A DNA stretch of 64,000 nt from Devosia sp. (lineage in GTDB: Bacteria; Pseudomonadota; Alphaproteobacteria; Rhizobiales; Devosiaceae), in contig JADJPS010000017.1 in the NCBI GenBank assembly GCA_016713105.1, positions 682,001 through 746,000 on the forward strand. Reading direction: 5' to 3'. Below, piece after piece: positions 29,959-36,793 of this stretch; the first letter of the stretch is position 1, and every line of letters starts with the position of its first letter. A program made the translations under genes and the position numbers. The notes beneath the pieces were generated by a model. That model saw only the letters and a program-made list of their open reading frames with translations, ran no database searches and was not told the origin of the DNA.

Positions 29959-30285
29959 GTGATTATCTCCTTTTGGTGTGGATTGGGGGGCGGATCTGGA
30001 AGTGTCATGCTGGCAACGGGCATGCAGGCCCGGAGCTTGAATCGGGATCGTCGGCGAGCGGCGCTCGGCACATTGATAAGTAATGTTATTACATTACAAA
30101 TTCGACCCGATCAAGCCGGAAAGCTGCCAGTGAAGTCACCGCCGTTTGCTGCAGCGCCTCGCCCGCAACCAGTCGCTCGCCCCTGGAGACGCCAGCGGCA
30201 AGGGCAGCCAATGAGCGCTGGTGGCCTTCTGGGTGGCCCTTCCGGCCATGTGAAGGCTCGCCGGACCGCGTGTCGCGAGTCTTGG
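29959..30285. other. Intergenic region without a supported gene
   Basis: 327 bases between aztD and the hydrolase gene, both on the minus strand. No open frame here looks like a protein. The region holds the Zur-like palindrome and is AT-richer around 30070-30105, as expected for the aztD promoter. Confidence 0.5.
30080..30097. promoter_or_regulatory. Zur-like palindromic operator upstream of aztD
   Basis: GTAATGT and ACATTAC form a perfect seven-base inverted repeat around TATT. The left half AATGTTAT is that of alphaproteobacterial Zur boxes; the right half is less close. It lies about 120 bases before the aztD start, in front of two zinc-handling genes, so zinc-dependent repression is a reasonable inference. 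Confidence 0.5.
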
Positions 30286-31101
30286 CTAAGGACTGCGGTC
30301 TGCTATGCCGAGGTCGAGTGAGAGCTGCTCCGCCGGCCCGTCGGCATGCGCCAGCACGGCCGCGCTGAGCAGTGCAAGGTCCTCCGGGCGGCTCAGCCGA
30401 TGGTCGCCGTCGGGCACCAGAGTGAAGGTTACCGGGTCGCTCAGCAGGTGCTGAACCAGCCGCAGCGCATGCGCGCGCGGCACGTCCGGGTCCCTGCCGC
30501 CCTGCAGGATGGTCACCGGGCAACCCGTTTCGATCCCCTGCCCGAACAGCAGGTGCCGCCGGCCATCCTCGATCAACTCGCGGGTGATCGGGTAGGGCTC
30601 GTCGGAGTAGGCCGACGGTTGCTCGATCACCCCGGTTTCCGCGAGCGCTCTGCGCTGTATGCTCGAGAAGCCCTTGAGCATCAGCTCTTCGGTCATGTCG
30701 ACAGCCGGCGCGATCAGCACCAGGGCCTTCAGCCGGCCGCTGCCCCTGAGCGCCTGCGCCAGCAGCAGCGCGATCCATCCGCCCATCGACGAGCCGACAA
30801 CGATCTGCGGTCCGCTGGTGGTTCCGAACACTGCGAGGGCCTCGTCCAGCCAGCGCGAGATTGTGCCGAGCCGGAAGTCGCCACCCGACCGACCATGCCC
30901 GGAATAGTCGAAACGCGTTACCGCCAGACCGCGCTCGGCCCCCAGCGCATCGAGCGCTCCGGCCTTCGATCCGGTCATCTCCGAACGATAGCCGCCCAGC
31001 CAGAACAGCCCCGGCGCTGCCCCGTGTCGTCGCAGCACGGCGATCTGGCGCGTCTCGCCATCGTTGCCGACCAGAAGGTGTTCGAGCTGAGCATCGATCA
31101 T
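30286..31101 (-). CDS. Alpha/beta hydrolase
   Basis: 271 aa. The nucleophile elbow is VGSSMGGWIAL (Ser in GSSMGG). The acid and His are likely in LQGGRDPDVP and PDGDHRLSRPED. The oxyanion region is LFWLGGYRSEMTGSKA and is followed by RFDYSGHGRSGG. It resembles acyl-protein thioesterase/ABHD10-like serine hydrolases; the substrate is unknown. Divergent from infC. Confidence 0.85.
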   Translation of the reverse strand: MIDAQLEHLLVGNDGETRQIAVLRRHGAAPGLFWLGGYRSEMTGSKAGALDALGAERGLAVTRFDYSGHGRSGGDFRLGTISRWLDEALAVFGTTSGPQIVVGSSMGGWIALLLAQALRGSGRLKALVLIAPAVDMTEELMLKGFSSIQRRALAETGVIEQPSAYSDEPYPITRELIEDGRRHLLFGQGIETGCPVTILQGGRDPDVPRAHALRLVQHLLSDPVTFTLVPDGDHRLSRPEDLALLSAAVLAHADGPAEQLSLDLGIADRSP

Positions 31102-31215
31102 GTCCGGACCTGCGGCTGAAGAGTTGTAGGCGACGTTGTTTGACCGGCAACGCCGTTCACGGCAACAGTTTGTCCGCCAAATGCGCAGATCGCGCGTTTC
31201 TTGGGCCCGTCGCTG

Positions 31216-31244
31216 TTGACTTATGTCCCCGGCGGCACGATTTT
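31216..31244 (+). promoter_or_regulatory. Probable sigma-70 promoter of infC
   Basis: TTGACT at 31216-31221, 17-base spacer, then GATTTT at 31239-31244. The -35 is near consensus and the -10 is weak. It lies about 50 bases before the proposed infC start. Confidence 0.42.
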
Positions 31245-31292
31245 AGCGCCGTTTTCCCCGCCGCTCCGGTAACAGCCGAAGGATCGCCTGCC

Positions 31293-31829
31293 ATTCGTCG
31301 TCCCATGAGACCAGTTGCGCCCCAGAAGGATGGGCCGCAATCCAATGAAGACATTTCCTCCTCCGAAGTCCAGCTGATCGATGCCGAGGGCACCAATCGA
31401 GGTGTCGTGAGAACCCGCGAGGCGCTCATCGAGGCGCAGGAGCAGGGTCTGGACTTGGTCGTCATCTCTCCCAACTCGACGCCGCCGGTGGCCAAGATGC
31501 TCGATCTCGGCCGCTTCAAGTACGCGGCCCAGAAGAAGGCCGCCGAGGCGCGCAAGAAGCAGAAGGTGATCGAGGTCAAGGAAATCCAGCTGCGTCCGAA
31601 TATCGACACGCACGACTACGAGACCAAGATGAAGGCGGTGAACCGGTTCCTCGACGAGGGCGACCGTGTCAAGGTCACCCTGCGCTTTCGTGGCCGCGAG
31701 ATGGCGCACCAGGACCTCGGCATGCAGCTGCTCGTCAAGGTGCAGGCCGAGCTCGAGGCCAAGGCCAAGGTCGAGTCGTCACCACGCTCGGAAGGCCGTC
31801 AGATGGTCATGGTGCTGGCGCCCAAGTGA
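31293..31829 (+). CDS. infC: Translation initiation factor IF-3, probable ATT start
   Basis: 178 aa if started at ATT 31293 (I-R-R-P-M-R-P-V). AAGGA lies nine bases before this ATT, but 21 bases before the first ATG at 31305, which is too far. IF-3 genes use AUU in E. coli to autoregulate initiation, and alphaproteobacterial IF-3 proteins begin with RRP. The N-domain (QLIDAEGTNRGVV) and C-domain (EIQLRPNIDTHDYETK, VTLRFRGREMAHQDLG) are complete. IF-3 checks the start codon on the 30S subunit. A strong terminator follows. Confidence 0.94.
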   Translation: MRRPMRPVAPQKDGPQSNEDISSSEVQLIDAEGTNRGVVRTREALIEAQEQGLDLVVISPNSTPPVAKMLDLGRFKYAAQKKAAEARKKQKVIEVKEIQLRPNIDTHDYETKMKAVNRFLDEGDRVKVTLRFRGREMAHQDLGMQLLVKVQAELEAKAKVESSPRSEGRQMVMVLAPK

Positions 31830-31854
31830 CGCCACTCCGGTATTGCGCGCTTCA

Positions 31855-31883
31855 GGGCGGCCCTCGGCCGCCCTTCTTACTTT
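31855..31883 (+). terminator. Rho-independent terminator after infC
   Basis: Perfect eight-base stem GGGCGGCC/GGCCGCCC with a CTC loop, followed by TTCTTACTTT. It begins 26 bases after the infC stop, so infC is probably a single-gene unit here, not joined to rpmI. Confidence 0.8.
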
Positions 31884-31997
31884 GTGGGCCGGCCATCCGG
31901 GTTAACTTTAACGCCTAACCACGGCAGTGTTTTGGTCGGCCCGTTGGTGGCACGGGGCGGCGCAATTTAGTAAAACTCGCCCTGCATTTCAGGGTGG

Positions 31998-32768
31998 GTG
32001 TCATTGTCGCCGTCGGACTATCTGCGCGCCATATTGCAACGCGAGGCGGTCGATAGCGGTATCGAGGCGCCGCTGCGGCGTTTCGAGCAGCGCGTCGAGC
32101 AGCTGTGCGCGGGCTGGGCCGGACGACATCTGCTCGAGATCTACCCGATCGGCGCCTTCGAAAAGGGCATGGCCAACCGCTCTGGAGTCGGCATCGACTT
32201 CGTGCTGTCTCTCAGTCCTCAGGTGCCCTTCACCCTGCATGAGATCTACGAGTCGCTGTTCAGTGCGCTCGAGCGCCAGGAGCTGTCGCCGGTGCGCCGG
32301 CCCGTTGCCGCCGGCATCCGGTTCGACGATGTGCTCGTTGACATCATCCCGGCCAAGCGCGAATCGATCGCCAACGACATTCACGAGATCTACTCGTCGC
32401 GGCGCGCTGCGCCGATGAAGACCAATCTCACCCACCACGTGCTCGACGCAGTGGAAGCCGGCCGGCAGGAAGAGGTCCGGATCCTCAAGTTGTGGCGCGA
32501 CCAGCAGGGCCTCGACTTCCCGTCGTTCTATCTGGAACTGACCGTCGTCGCCGCCTTGCGCCGGCGCCCGCCGGGAGAGCTGTCCGACAATGTCTGGCAC
32601 GTGCTGGGCTATCTGGCCCAGTTGTTCGTCGCGCGCGGCGTGCTCGATCCGGCCAACGCCAACAACGTCGTTTCCGACGAGATGACCGCCGCCCAGAAAA
32701 TGGCGATTGCGCGGGCCGCCGCCGATACCCGCAGCGGTATCCGGCCCTGGTCGGAGATCGTCACCTGA
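31998..32768 (+). CDS. Nucleotidyltransferase-fold protein of the OAS/CD-NTase type, degenerate active site
   Basis: 256 aa from GTG 31998. The fold resembles SMODS/OAS-like nucleotidyltransferases: the first motif region is YPIGAFEKGMANRSGVGIDF, the third acidic site is FDDVLVDIIPA, a helical domain includes VRILKLWRDQQGLDFPSF, and the end has LDPANANNVV. Active enzymes have G-S and D-x-D in the first motif. Here these are G-A and G-x-D, so catalysis is doubtful. No effector gene or other defence gene is adjacent; neighbours are infC and marR. It could be a repurposed regulator or RNA-binding protein. The family call is by motif only. Confidence 0.6.
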   Translation: MSLSPSDYLRAILQREAVDSGIEAPLRRFEQRVEQLCAGWAGRHLLEIYPIGAFEKGMANRSGVGIDFVLSLSPQVPFTLHEIYESLFSALERQELSPVRRPVAAGIRFDDVLVDIIPAKRESIANDIHEIYSSRRAAPMKTNLTHHVLDAVEAGRQEEVRILKLWRDQQGLDFPSFYLELTVVAALRRRPPGELSDNVWHVLGYLAQLFVARGVLDPANANNVVSDEMTAAQKMAIARAAADTRSGIRPWSEIVT

Positions 32769-32841
32769 GCCGGCCGCCGAGGCAACCTGTGCTTAAGCCA
32801 CCCGCCCTATGATGGAACACCCGTCTGTCGGGGGGAGAGCC

Positions 32842-33261
32842 ATGTTCGACCACAAGGAAACCCTGTTCCATGTCGCCAGCCTGCTGGCGCGCCGGCTCGC
32901 CAATGAGCTGCGCCTGGCGCTGGCACCACACGGCCTGCACCCGGCCCAGTTCACCGCGCTGGCCGAGATCGCCGAGCGCGAAGGGTTGACGCAGGCCGAA
33001 CTGGTCATCCGGCTCGACCTCGAACAGCCCGGCGTCGCCCGCACCCTTGCCGGGCTCGAGGCCGAGGGCTGGATCGAAAAGTCTGCGCTCGGCAAGGGCC
33101 GGGCGCAGGGTCTGTACCTCAGCGAGAGGGCCCGCGCCGCGCTGCCCGCCGCTGCCGAGGCCGCAGCCGCCGCCGATCGCAAGGCCCTTGGCAGCCTCAG
33201 CCGCACCCAGGCGGCCCACCTGCTCGACGAACTCGGCGAACTGGCTGCCGCCAACCGCTGA
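32842..33261 (+). CDS. MarR family transcriptional regulator
   Basis: 139 aa from ATG 32842, with GGGGGAGAG just upstream; an in-frame ATG at 32809 has no good ribosome site. The winged-helix core is GLHPAQFTALAEIAEREGLT, then QAELVIRLDLEQPGVARTL (recognition helix) and a wing ALGKGRAQGLYL. It probably represses a nearby or distant detoxification or stress gene; no target is adjacent. Confidence 0.88.
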   Translation: MFDHKETLFHVASLLARRLANELRLALAPHGLHPAQFTALAEIAEREGLTQAELVIRLDLEQPGVARTLAGLEAEGWIEKSALGKGRAQGLYLSERARAALPAAAEAAAAADRKALGSLSRTQAAHLLDELGELAAANR

Positions 33262-33399
33262 CCGTACCGCGCGCGCCCCTTGCGTGCTTGGCGCTTTCCC
33301 CCTATACAGCCGCCTTCTCGACGGGTCGCCCGGCCAAAAGGCATGCCGTGGCGGTCCCGAATGCTGGCTCATCGAGCCGCCTCAAACAGGACAAGCAAA

Positions 33400-33600
33400 A
33401 TGCCAAAAATGAAGACCAAATCGGGCGCCAAGAAGCGCTTCAAGATGACTGCGACGGGCCGCGTCAAGGCCGGTGTCGCAGGCAAGCGCCACCGTCTCCT
33501 TAGCCACGACGCCGACTACATCCGCTCTCACCGGGGAACCAAGATCCTCAAGAAGGGCGATGAGAGTCTGGTCAAGTGGTACATGCCCTATAACCGCTAA
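33400..33600 (+). CDS. rpmI: 50S ribosomal protein L35
   Basis: 66 aa, MPKMKTKSGAKKRFKMTATG, very basic and complete, ending KWYMPYNR. The start at 33400 is set by family length. It is followed after 11 bases by rplT. Unlike E. coli, infC lies 1.6 kb upstream with two genes and a terminator between. Confidence 0.97.
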   Translation: MPKMKTKSGAKKRFKMTATGRVKAGVAGKRHRLLSHDADYIRSHRGTKILKKGDESLVKWYMPYNR

Positions 33601-33611
33601 GGAGCCCTGAG

Positions 33612-34013
33612 ATGTCCCGCGTCAAGAGAGGCGTTACCGCCCACGCCCGCCACAAGAAGGTCTTGAAGGCCGCTTCCGGCTTCTACGGGCGCCGCAAGAA
33701 CACCATCCGCGCCGCCAAGGCCGCCGTCGACAAGGCCGGCCAGTATGCGTACCGCGATCGCCGCGCCAAGAAGCGCAACTTCCGGGCCCTGTGGATCCAG
33801 CGCATCAACGCCGCCGTCCGCGACCATGGGTTGACCTATGGCCGATTTATCGACGGCCTCTTGAAGGCTGAGATTGCCGTCGACCGCAAGGTGCTCTCCG
33901 ATCTCGCGATCACCGAGCCCGCAGCGTTCGCCGTGCTGGTTGCCCAGGCCAAGACTGCCCTCGGTTATCTCGGTGAGATCGAGACGACCACCCACGAGCG
34001 CATCTCGGCCTAA
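33612..34013 (+). CDS. rplT: 50S ribosomal protein L20
   Basis: 133 aa with the family start MSRVKRGVTAHARHKKVLK and FYGRRKNTIRAA. It binds 23S rRNA early in assembly and in many bacteria represses its own operon through an mRNA site; no such site was identified here. Followed by a terminator-like hairpin. Confidence 0.97.
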   Translation: MSRVKRGVTAHARHKKVLKAASGFYGRRKNTIRAAKAAVDKAGQYAYRDRRAKKRNFRALWIQRINAAVRDHGLTYGRFIDGLLKAEIAVDRKVLSDLAITEPAAFAVLVAQAKTALGYLGEIETTTHERISA

Positions 34014-34043
34014 GCCCTCTCGCCTTTTCAGGGGCCCCAAGCG

Positions 34044-34090
34044 AAGCCTTGCGCCGTCCCAATGGGGGATGGCGCGGGGCTTTTGTGTTT
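34044..34090 (+). terminator. Terminator after rplT
   Basis: An imperfect stem of about 15 pairs, AGCCTTGCGCC.. with ..GGCGCGGGGCT, and a loop around AATG, followed by TTTTGTGTTT at 34081-34090. It lies 30 bases after the rplT stop. Confidence 0.68.
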
Positions 34091-34119
34091 GTGCACCAGA
34101 CGCCAGCCCCATACGTGGC

Positions 34120-34189
34120 GTCACCCCGGCGAAGGCCGGGGTCCATCCTGAGAGATCTCAAGATGGATACCGGCCTCCGCCGGTATGAC
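34120..34189. repeat. 70-base imperfect intergenic palindrome
   Basis: Two 34-base arms with a two-base centre; 28 of 34 positions pair by my count. The outer part contains CCGGCGAAGGCCGG and its counterpart near 34170-34185, and the inner part TCCATC.. pairs with ..GATGGA. It translates as the frequent spurious peptide DPGLRRGD on the minus strand, which is seen around dispersed intergenic repeats of alphaproteobacteria. Only this copy was noticed in the window. It sits between the rplT terminator and pheS. Confidence 0.65.
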
Positions 34190-34224
34190 CCGGTCAGTGG
34201 GAGGCAAAGCCAACGGAACCGAAA

Positions 34225-35355
34225 ATGTCCCTCGACGCCCAGATCGCCACTCTTCGTACCGAGATTGCCGCGGCCGTTGCCGGCGCTGCCGACGAGGGCG
34301 CCATCGAGGCCGTCCGGGTCGGCGCGCTCGGCAAGAAGGGCTCGGTGTCCGCGCTGCTCGCGACGCTCGGCACCATACCCGCCGACGAGCGCAAGGCCGC
34401 CGGCGCCGCCATCAATGGCCTGAAGACCGAGGTCACCGCGCTGATCGAGACCAGGGCCGCGTCCCTCGCCTCTGCCGCCCTCGACGCCCGCCTCGCCGCC
34501 GAGCGCGTCGACGTCACCCTGCCGGTCCGTCCCGCGCCGACCGCCGAGGGCCGCATCCACCCGGTGAGCCAGGTGATCGACGAGATCACCGCCATCTTCT
34601 CCGACATGGGCTTTTCCATCGCCGAGGGGCCGGACATCGAATCCGACTGGTATAACTTCACCGCGCTCAACTTCCCCGAAGGCCATCCGGCCCGCGAGAT
34701 GCACGACACCTTCTTCATGGCGCCGGCGCCCGACGGGGTGAAGCGCGTGCTGCGCACCCACACCTCGCCGGTGCAGATCCGCACCATGCTCAAGACCAAC
34801 GAGGCGCCAGCGGCGCCATACCTGACCGCGGCGATCGATCCGCCGATCCGTGTGGTAATGCCCGGCCGCACCTACCGGCACGACAGCGACCAGACCCACA
34901 CCCCGATGTTCCATCAGGTCGAGGGGCTGGTCATCGACAAGACTGCCCATATCGGCCAGTTGCGCTGGGTGCTCGAGGAATTCCTCAAGGCCTTCTTCGA
35001 GGTCGACAACGTCACCCTGCGCTTCCGCCCCAGCTTCTTCCCCTTCACCGAGCCCTCGATGGAAGTCGACGTGCAGTGCGACCGCTCCGGCGCCGAAGTG
35101 AAGATCGGCGAGGGCAGCGACTGGCTCGAAATTCTCGGCTGCGGCATGGTCCACCCCAACGTGCTGCGCAATTGCGGGCTCGATCCCGATGTCTACCAGG
35201 GCTTTGCCTGGGGCATGGGGATCGATCGCATCGCCATGCTGAAATACGGGATGAACGACCTTCGCGCCTTCTTCGACGCCGACAAGCGCTGGCTCGACCA
35301 CTACGGCTTCCGCCCGCTCGACCTGCCGACCCTGTTCGGAGGGCTGAGCTCTTGA
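34225..35355 (+). CDS. pheS: Phenylalanine-tRNA ligase alpha subunit
   Basis: 376 aa. The N-terminal coiled coil (MSLDAQIATLRTEIAAAV) is followed by the class II core: motif 2 region GRTYRHDSDQTHTPMFHQVEG, FRPSFFPFTEPSMEV, and motif 3 GFAWGMGIDRIAMLKYG. It makes Phe-tRNA with PheT. pheT is normally next but is here separated by about 1.4 kb carrying brnTA, an ASCH gene and one unknown gene. Confidence 0.97.
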   Translation: MSLDAQIATLRTEIAAAVAGAADEGAIEAVRVGALGKKGSVSALLATLGTIPADERKAAGAAINGLKTEVTALIETRAASLASAALDARLAAERVDVTLPVRPAPTAEGRIHPVSQVIDEITAIFSDMGFSIAEGPDIESDWYNFTALNFPEGHPAREMHDTFFMAPAPDGVKRVLRTHTSPVQIRTMLKTNEAPAAPYLTAAIDPPIRVVMPGRTYRHDSDQTHTPMFHQVEGLVIDKTAHIGQLRWVLEEFLKAFFEVDNVTLRFRPSFFPFTEPSMEVDVQCDRSGAEVKIGEGSDWLEILGCGMVHPNVLRNCGLDPDVYQGFAWGMGIDRIAMLKYGMNDLRAFFDADKRWLDHYGFRPLDLPTLFGGLSS

Positions 35356-35377
35356 TTTAATTGTGGCCACGATTAAA
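35356..35377. promoter_or_regulatory. Palindromic operator in front of brnTA
   Basis: TTTAAT (35356-35361) and ATTAAA (35372-35377) flank GTGGCCAC, with one mismatched pair (T35362/G35371), giving a near-perfect 22-base palindrome. It begins directly after the pheS stop and ends 12 bases before the brnT start. BrnA antitoxins autorepress by binding palindromes in this position, so it is the likely BrnTA operator. Confidence 0.6.
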
Positions 35378-35389
35378 TGGACGTGGTAG

Positions 35390-35650
35390 ATGGACCTGGA
35401 GTGGGACGAAGACAAGCGAAACGGACAGGGACAATCGGCAAATGGGTCCCGCCGATGTTGCCGGGCGCCCCCCAGGCCAGGCTCCCCGCGGAGGGACGGG
35501 CCCGCGACCCGGGGAGCGGACCCCGCTATTCGAGCCACCCTGGACGGCACGTTGATCAACTTCTGCTGGACGCCACGCCAAGGACGCATCCGCATTATTT
35601 CCATGAGGAAAGCCAATGACCGCGAACGCAAAGCGTACCTCGCGCCATAG
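35390..35650 (+). pseudogene. brnT: BrnT-type toxin, frame-broken
   Basis: The start MDLEWDEDKRN and the end TLDGTLINFCW..IRIISMRKANDRERKAY match BrnT, a RelE-fold ribonuclease. The middle, about 35420-35550, is not BrnT-like in the open frame (a chance 86-aa reading). Better-looking pieces (DNRQMGPADVAG, then GPRY) are in the next frame, so at least two indels lie in this very GC-rich stretch. It is either an inactivated toxin or multiple sequencing errors. It overlaps brnA by 35 bases. Confidence 0.6.
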
Positions 35651-35960
35651 AGAGCCCGGCACGATGCAAGGTATTCTGCCTGGCGAGACCCTCGACGACT
35701 TCGAAAAGCGCGTCGGGGACGACTCGCCCGAGTGGACCGAGGAGGACTTCGCACGGGCGCGGCCGATAGACGACTTCCCCGAACTGAAGGCAGCTCTCGA
35801 ACGCGCCCGCGGCCAGCGCGGCCCGCAGAAGGCGCCGGTCAAGGAGCGGATCGGCCTACGCCTCGACCACGACGTGGTCGAGCACTTCCGCGCCAGCGGC
35901 CCCGGCTGGCAGAGCCGCATCAACGACATCCTCGCCGATCACATTAAGCGCCATCCGTGA
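35616..35960 (+). CDS. brnA: BrnA-type antitoxin
   Basis: 114 aa. The N-terminal half contains acidic stretches (TEEDFARARPIDDFPEL). The C-terminal half has the BrnA DNA-binding ribbon and helix, KERIGLRLDHDVVEHFRASGPGWQSR followed by INDILADHI. It neutralises BrnT and represses the operon. Intact, although the toxin reading frame is broken. Its TGA overlaps the GTG of the next gene. Confidence 0.82.
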   Translation: MTANAKRTSRHREPGTMQGILPGETLDDFEKRVGDDSPEWTEEDFARARPIDDFPELKAALERARGQRGPQKAPVKERIGLRLDHDVVEHFRASGPGWQSRINDILADHIKRHP

Positions 35961-36356
35961 CCCTCACGCCCGCCCACGCCAACGCCATCAGCTTCAGCTT
36001 CGGGGACAGCCCGGAGCTGGCCGATGCGCTATTGGCGCTGGTGCTGGCGGGCAAGAAGACCGCGACCTGTGGCGACGCTGCGCGACTACGGTGCCGATGG
36101 CGAGCCTATGCCCGAGGTTGGCCGCCGGGACATCGTGCTCGATGGAAGAGGGCGCCCGGCCGCGATCATCGAGACGGTCGAACTGACCCAACGCCGCTTC
36201 GACGACGTGCCGGAAGCCTTCGCGCTCGCCGAAGGCGAGGGCGACTATGCCGAATGGCGCGCCGGCCACATCGCCTATTTCACCCGCAATGGCGGCTGGT
36301 CGCCGGGCCTGATGCTGGTCTGCGAACGCTTCAGGCTTGTCGAGGTCCTCACGTGA
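35957..36356 (+). CDS. ASCH domain protein (frame broken by one extra G)
   Basis: About 132 aa when restored. The first part, MTLTPAHANAISFSFGDSPE.. ending GKKTATC, runs from GTG 35957. The rest, TLRDYGADGEPMPEVGRRD through CERFRLVEVLT, is one frame over. Removing one G at 36069-36072 joins them. The GKKTAT signature and the final WSPGLMLVCERFRLV are typical of ASCH (PUA-like) proteins thought to bind RNA or modified nucleosides; some hydrolyse N4-acetylcytidine. It overlaps brnA and the next gene. Confidence 0.8.
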
Positions 36357-36793
36357 TGGCCGTCAAGGGTTTCGGGGTCATGGCATTGATGCAGCTAGCA
36401 AAATCGACCCCCGTCGGTCGCCGCCTGCTGCCGCATGGGGCGCCCGACGGCACCTATGCCTGCTTCGTCCGCGAGATCCGCTACTGGTCCGGCCCACGTG
36501 CCGGGGAGACCGAAGCGCTCGAAGGCGGGGCATGGGAGCTCGACGTCATCACCGACCAGAACCTGCTCTGGGAGTACGAAGACGCAGAGAGCAAGCACAA
36601 TGGCCTGCCGATCGAGATCAGCTACCGGCCGGGCGGCATCGAACAGCTCGTCGCCCACAACGCCGATTTCAGCCTGGTGCTGCGCATCGCGCTGGCACCG
36701 AACCAGCAAACCAACCCAACCAGCTTTGTCGCGCTCGGCACCAATGTCGTGCTGACCGGCATCGCCTTCTTCCAACCGAGGCTCGACCCATGA
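36356..36793 (+). CDS. Conserved-looking protein of unknown function
   Basis: 145 aa from ATG 36356, which overlaps the ASCH stop; Met at 36380 or 36389 may be the real start. No family is recognised. It reads like a soluble protein with good codon use: YACFVREIRYWSGPRAGETE, WELDVITDQNLLWEYED and FVALGTNVVLTGIAFFQP, suggesting a small beta-rich domain. Its TGA overlaps the pheT ATG, so it is co-translated with pheT. Confidence 0.68.
   Translation: MAVKGFGVMALMQLAKSTPVGRRLLPHGAPDGTYACFVREIRYWSGPRAGETEALEGGAWELDVITDQNLLWEYEDAESKHNGLPIEISYRPGGIEQLVAHNADFSLVLRIALAPNQQTNPTSFVALGTNVVLTGIAFFQPRLDP

Noticed and set aside
29950..30321. 123-aa plus-strand open frame in the aztD upstream gap
   Set aside because: Low-complexity Arg/Pro-rich reading with no ribosome site or family; the region looks regulatory.
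31900..31945. CtrA box from TTAAC and TTTAAC near 31910
   Set aside because: The spacing between TTAA elements is not seven bases, so it does not match the CtrA consensus.
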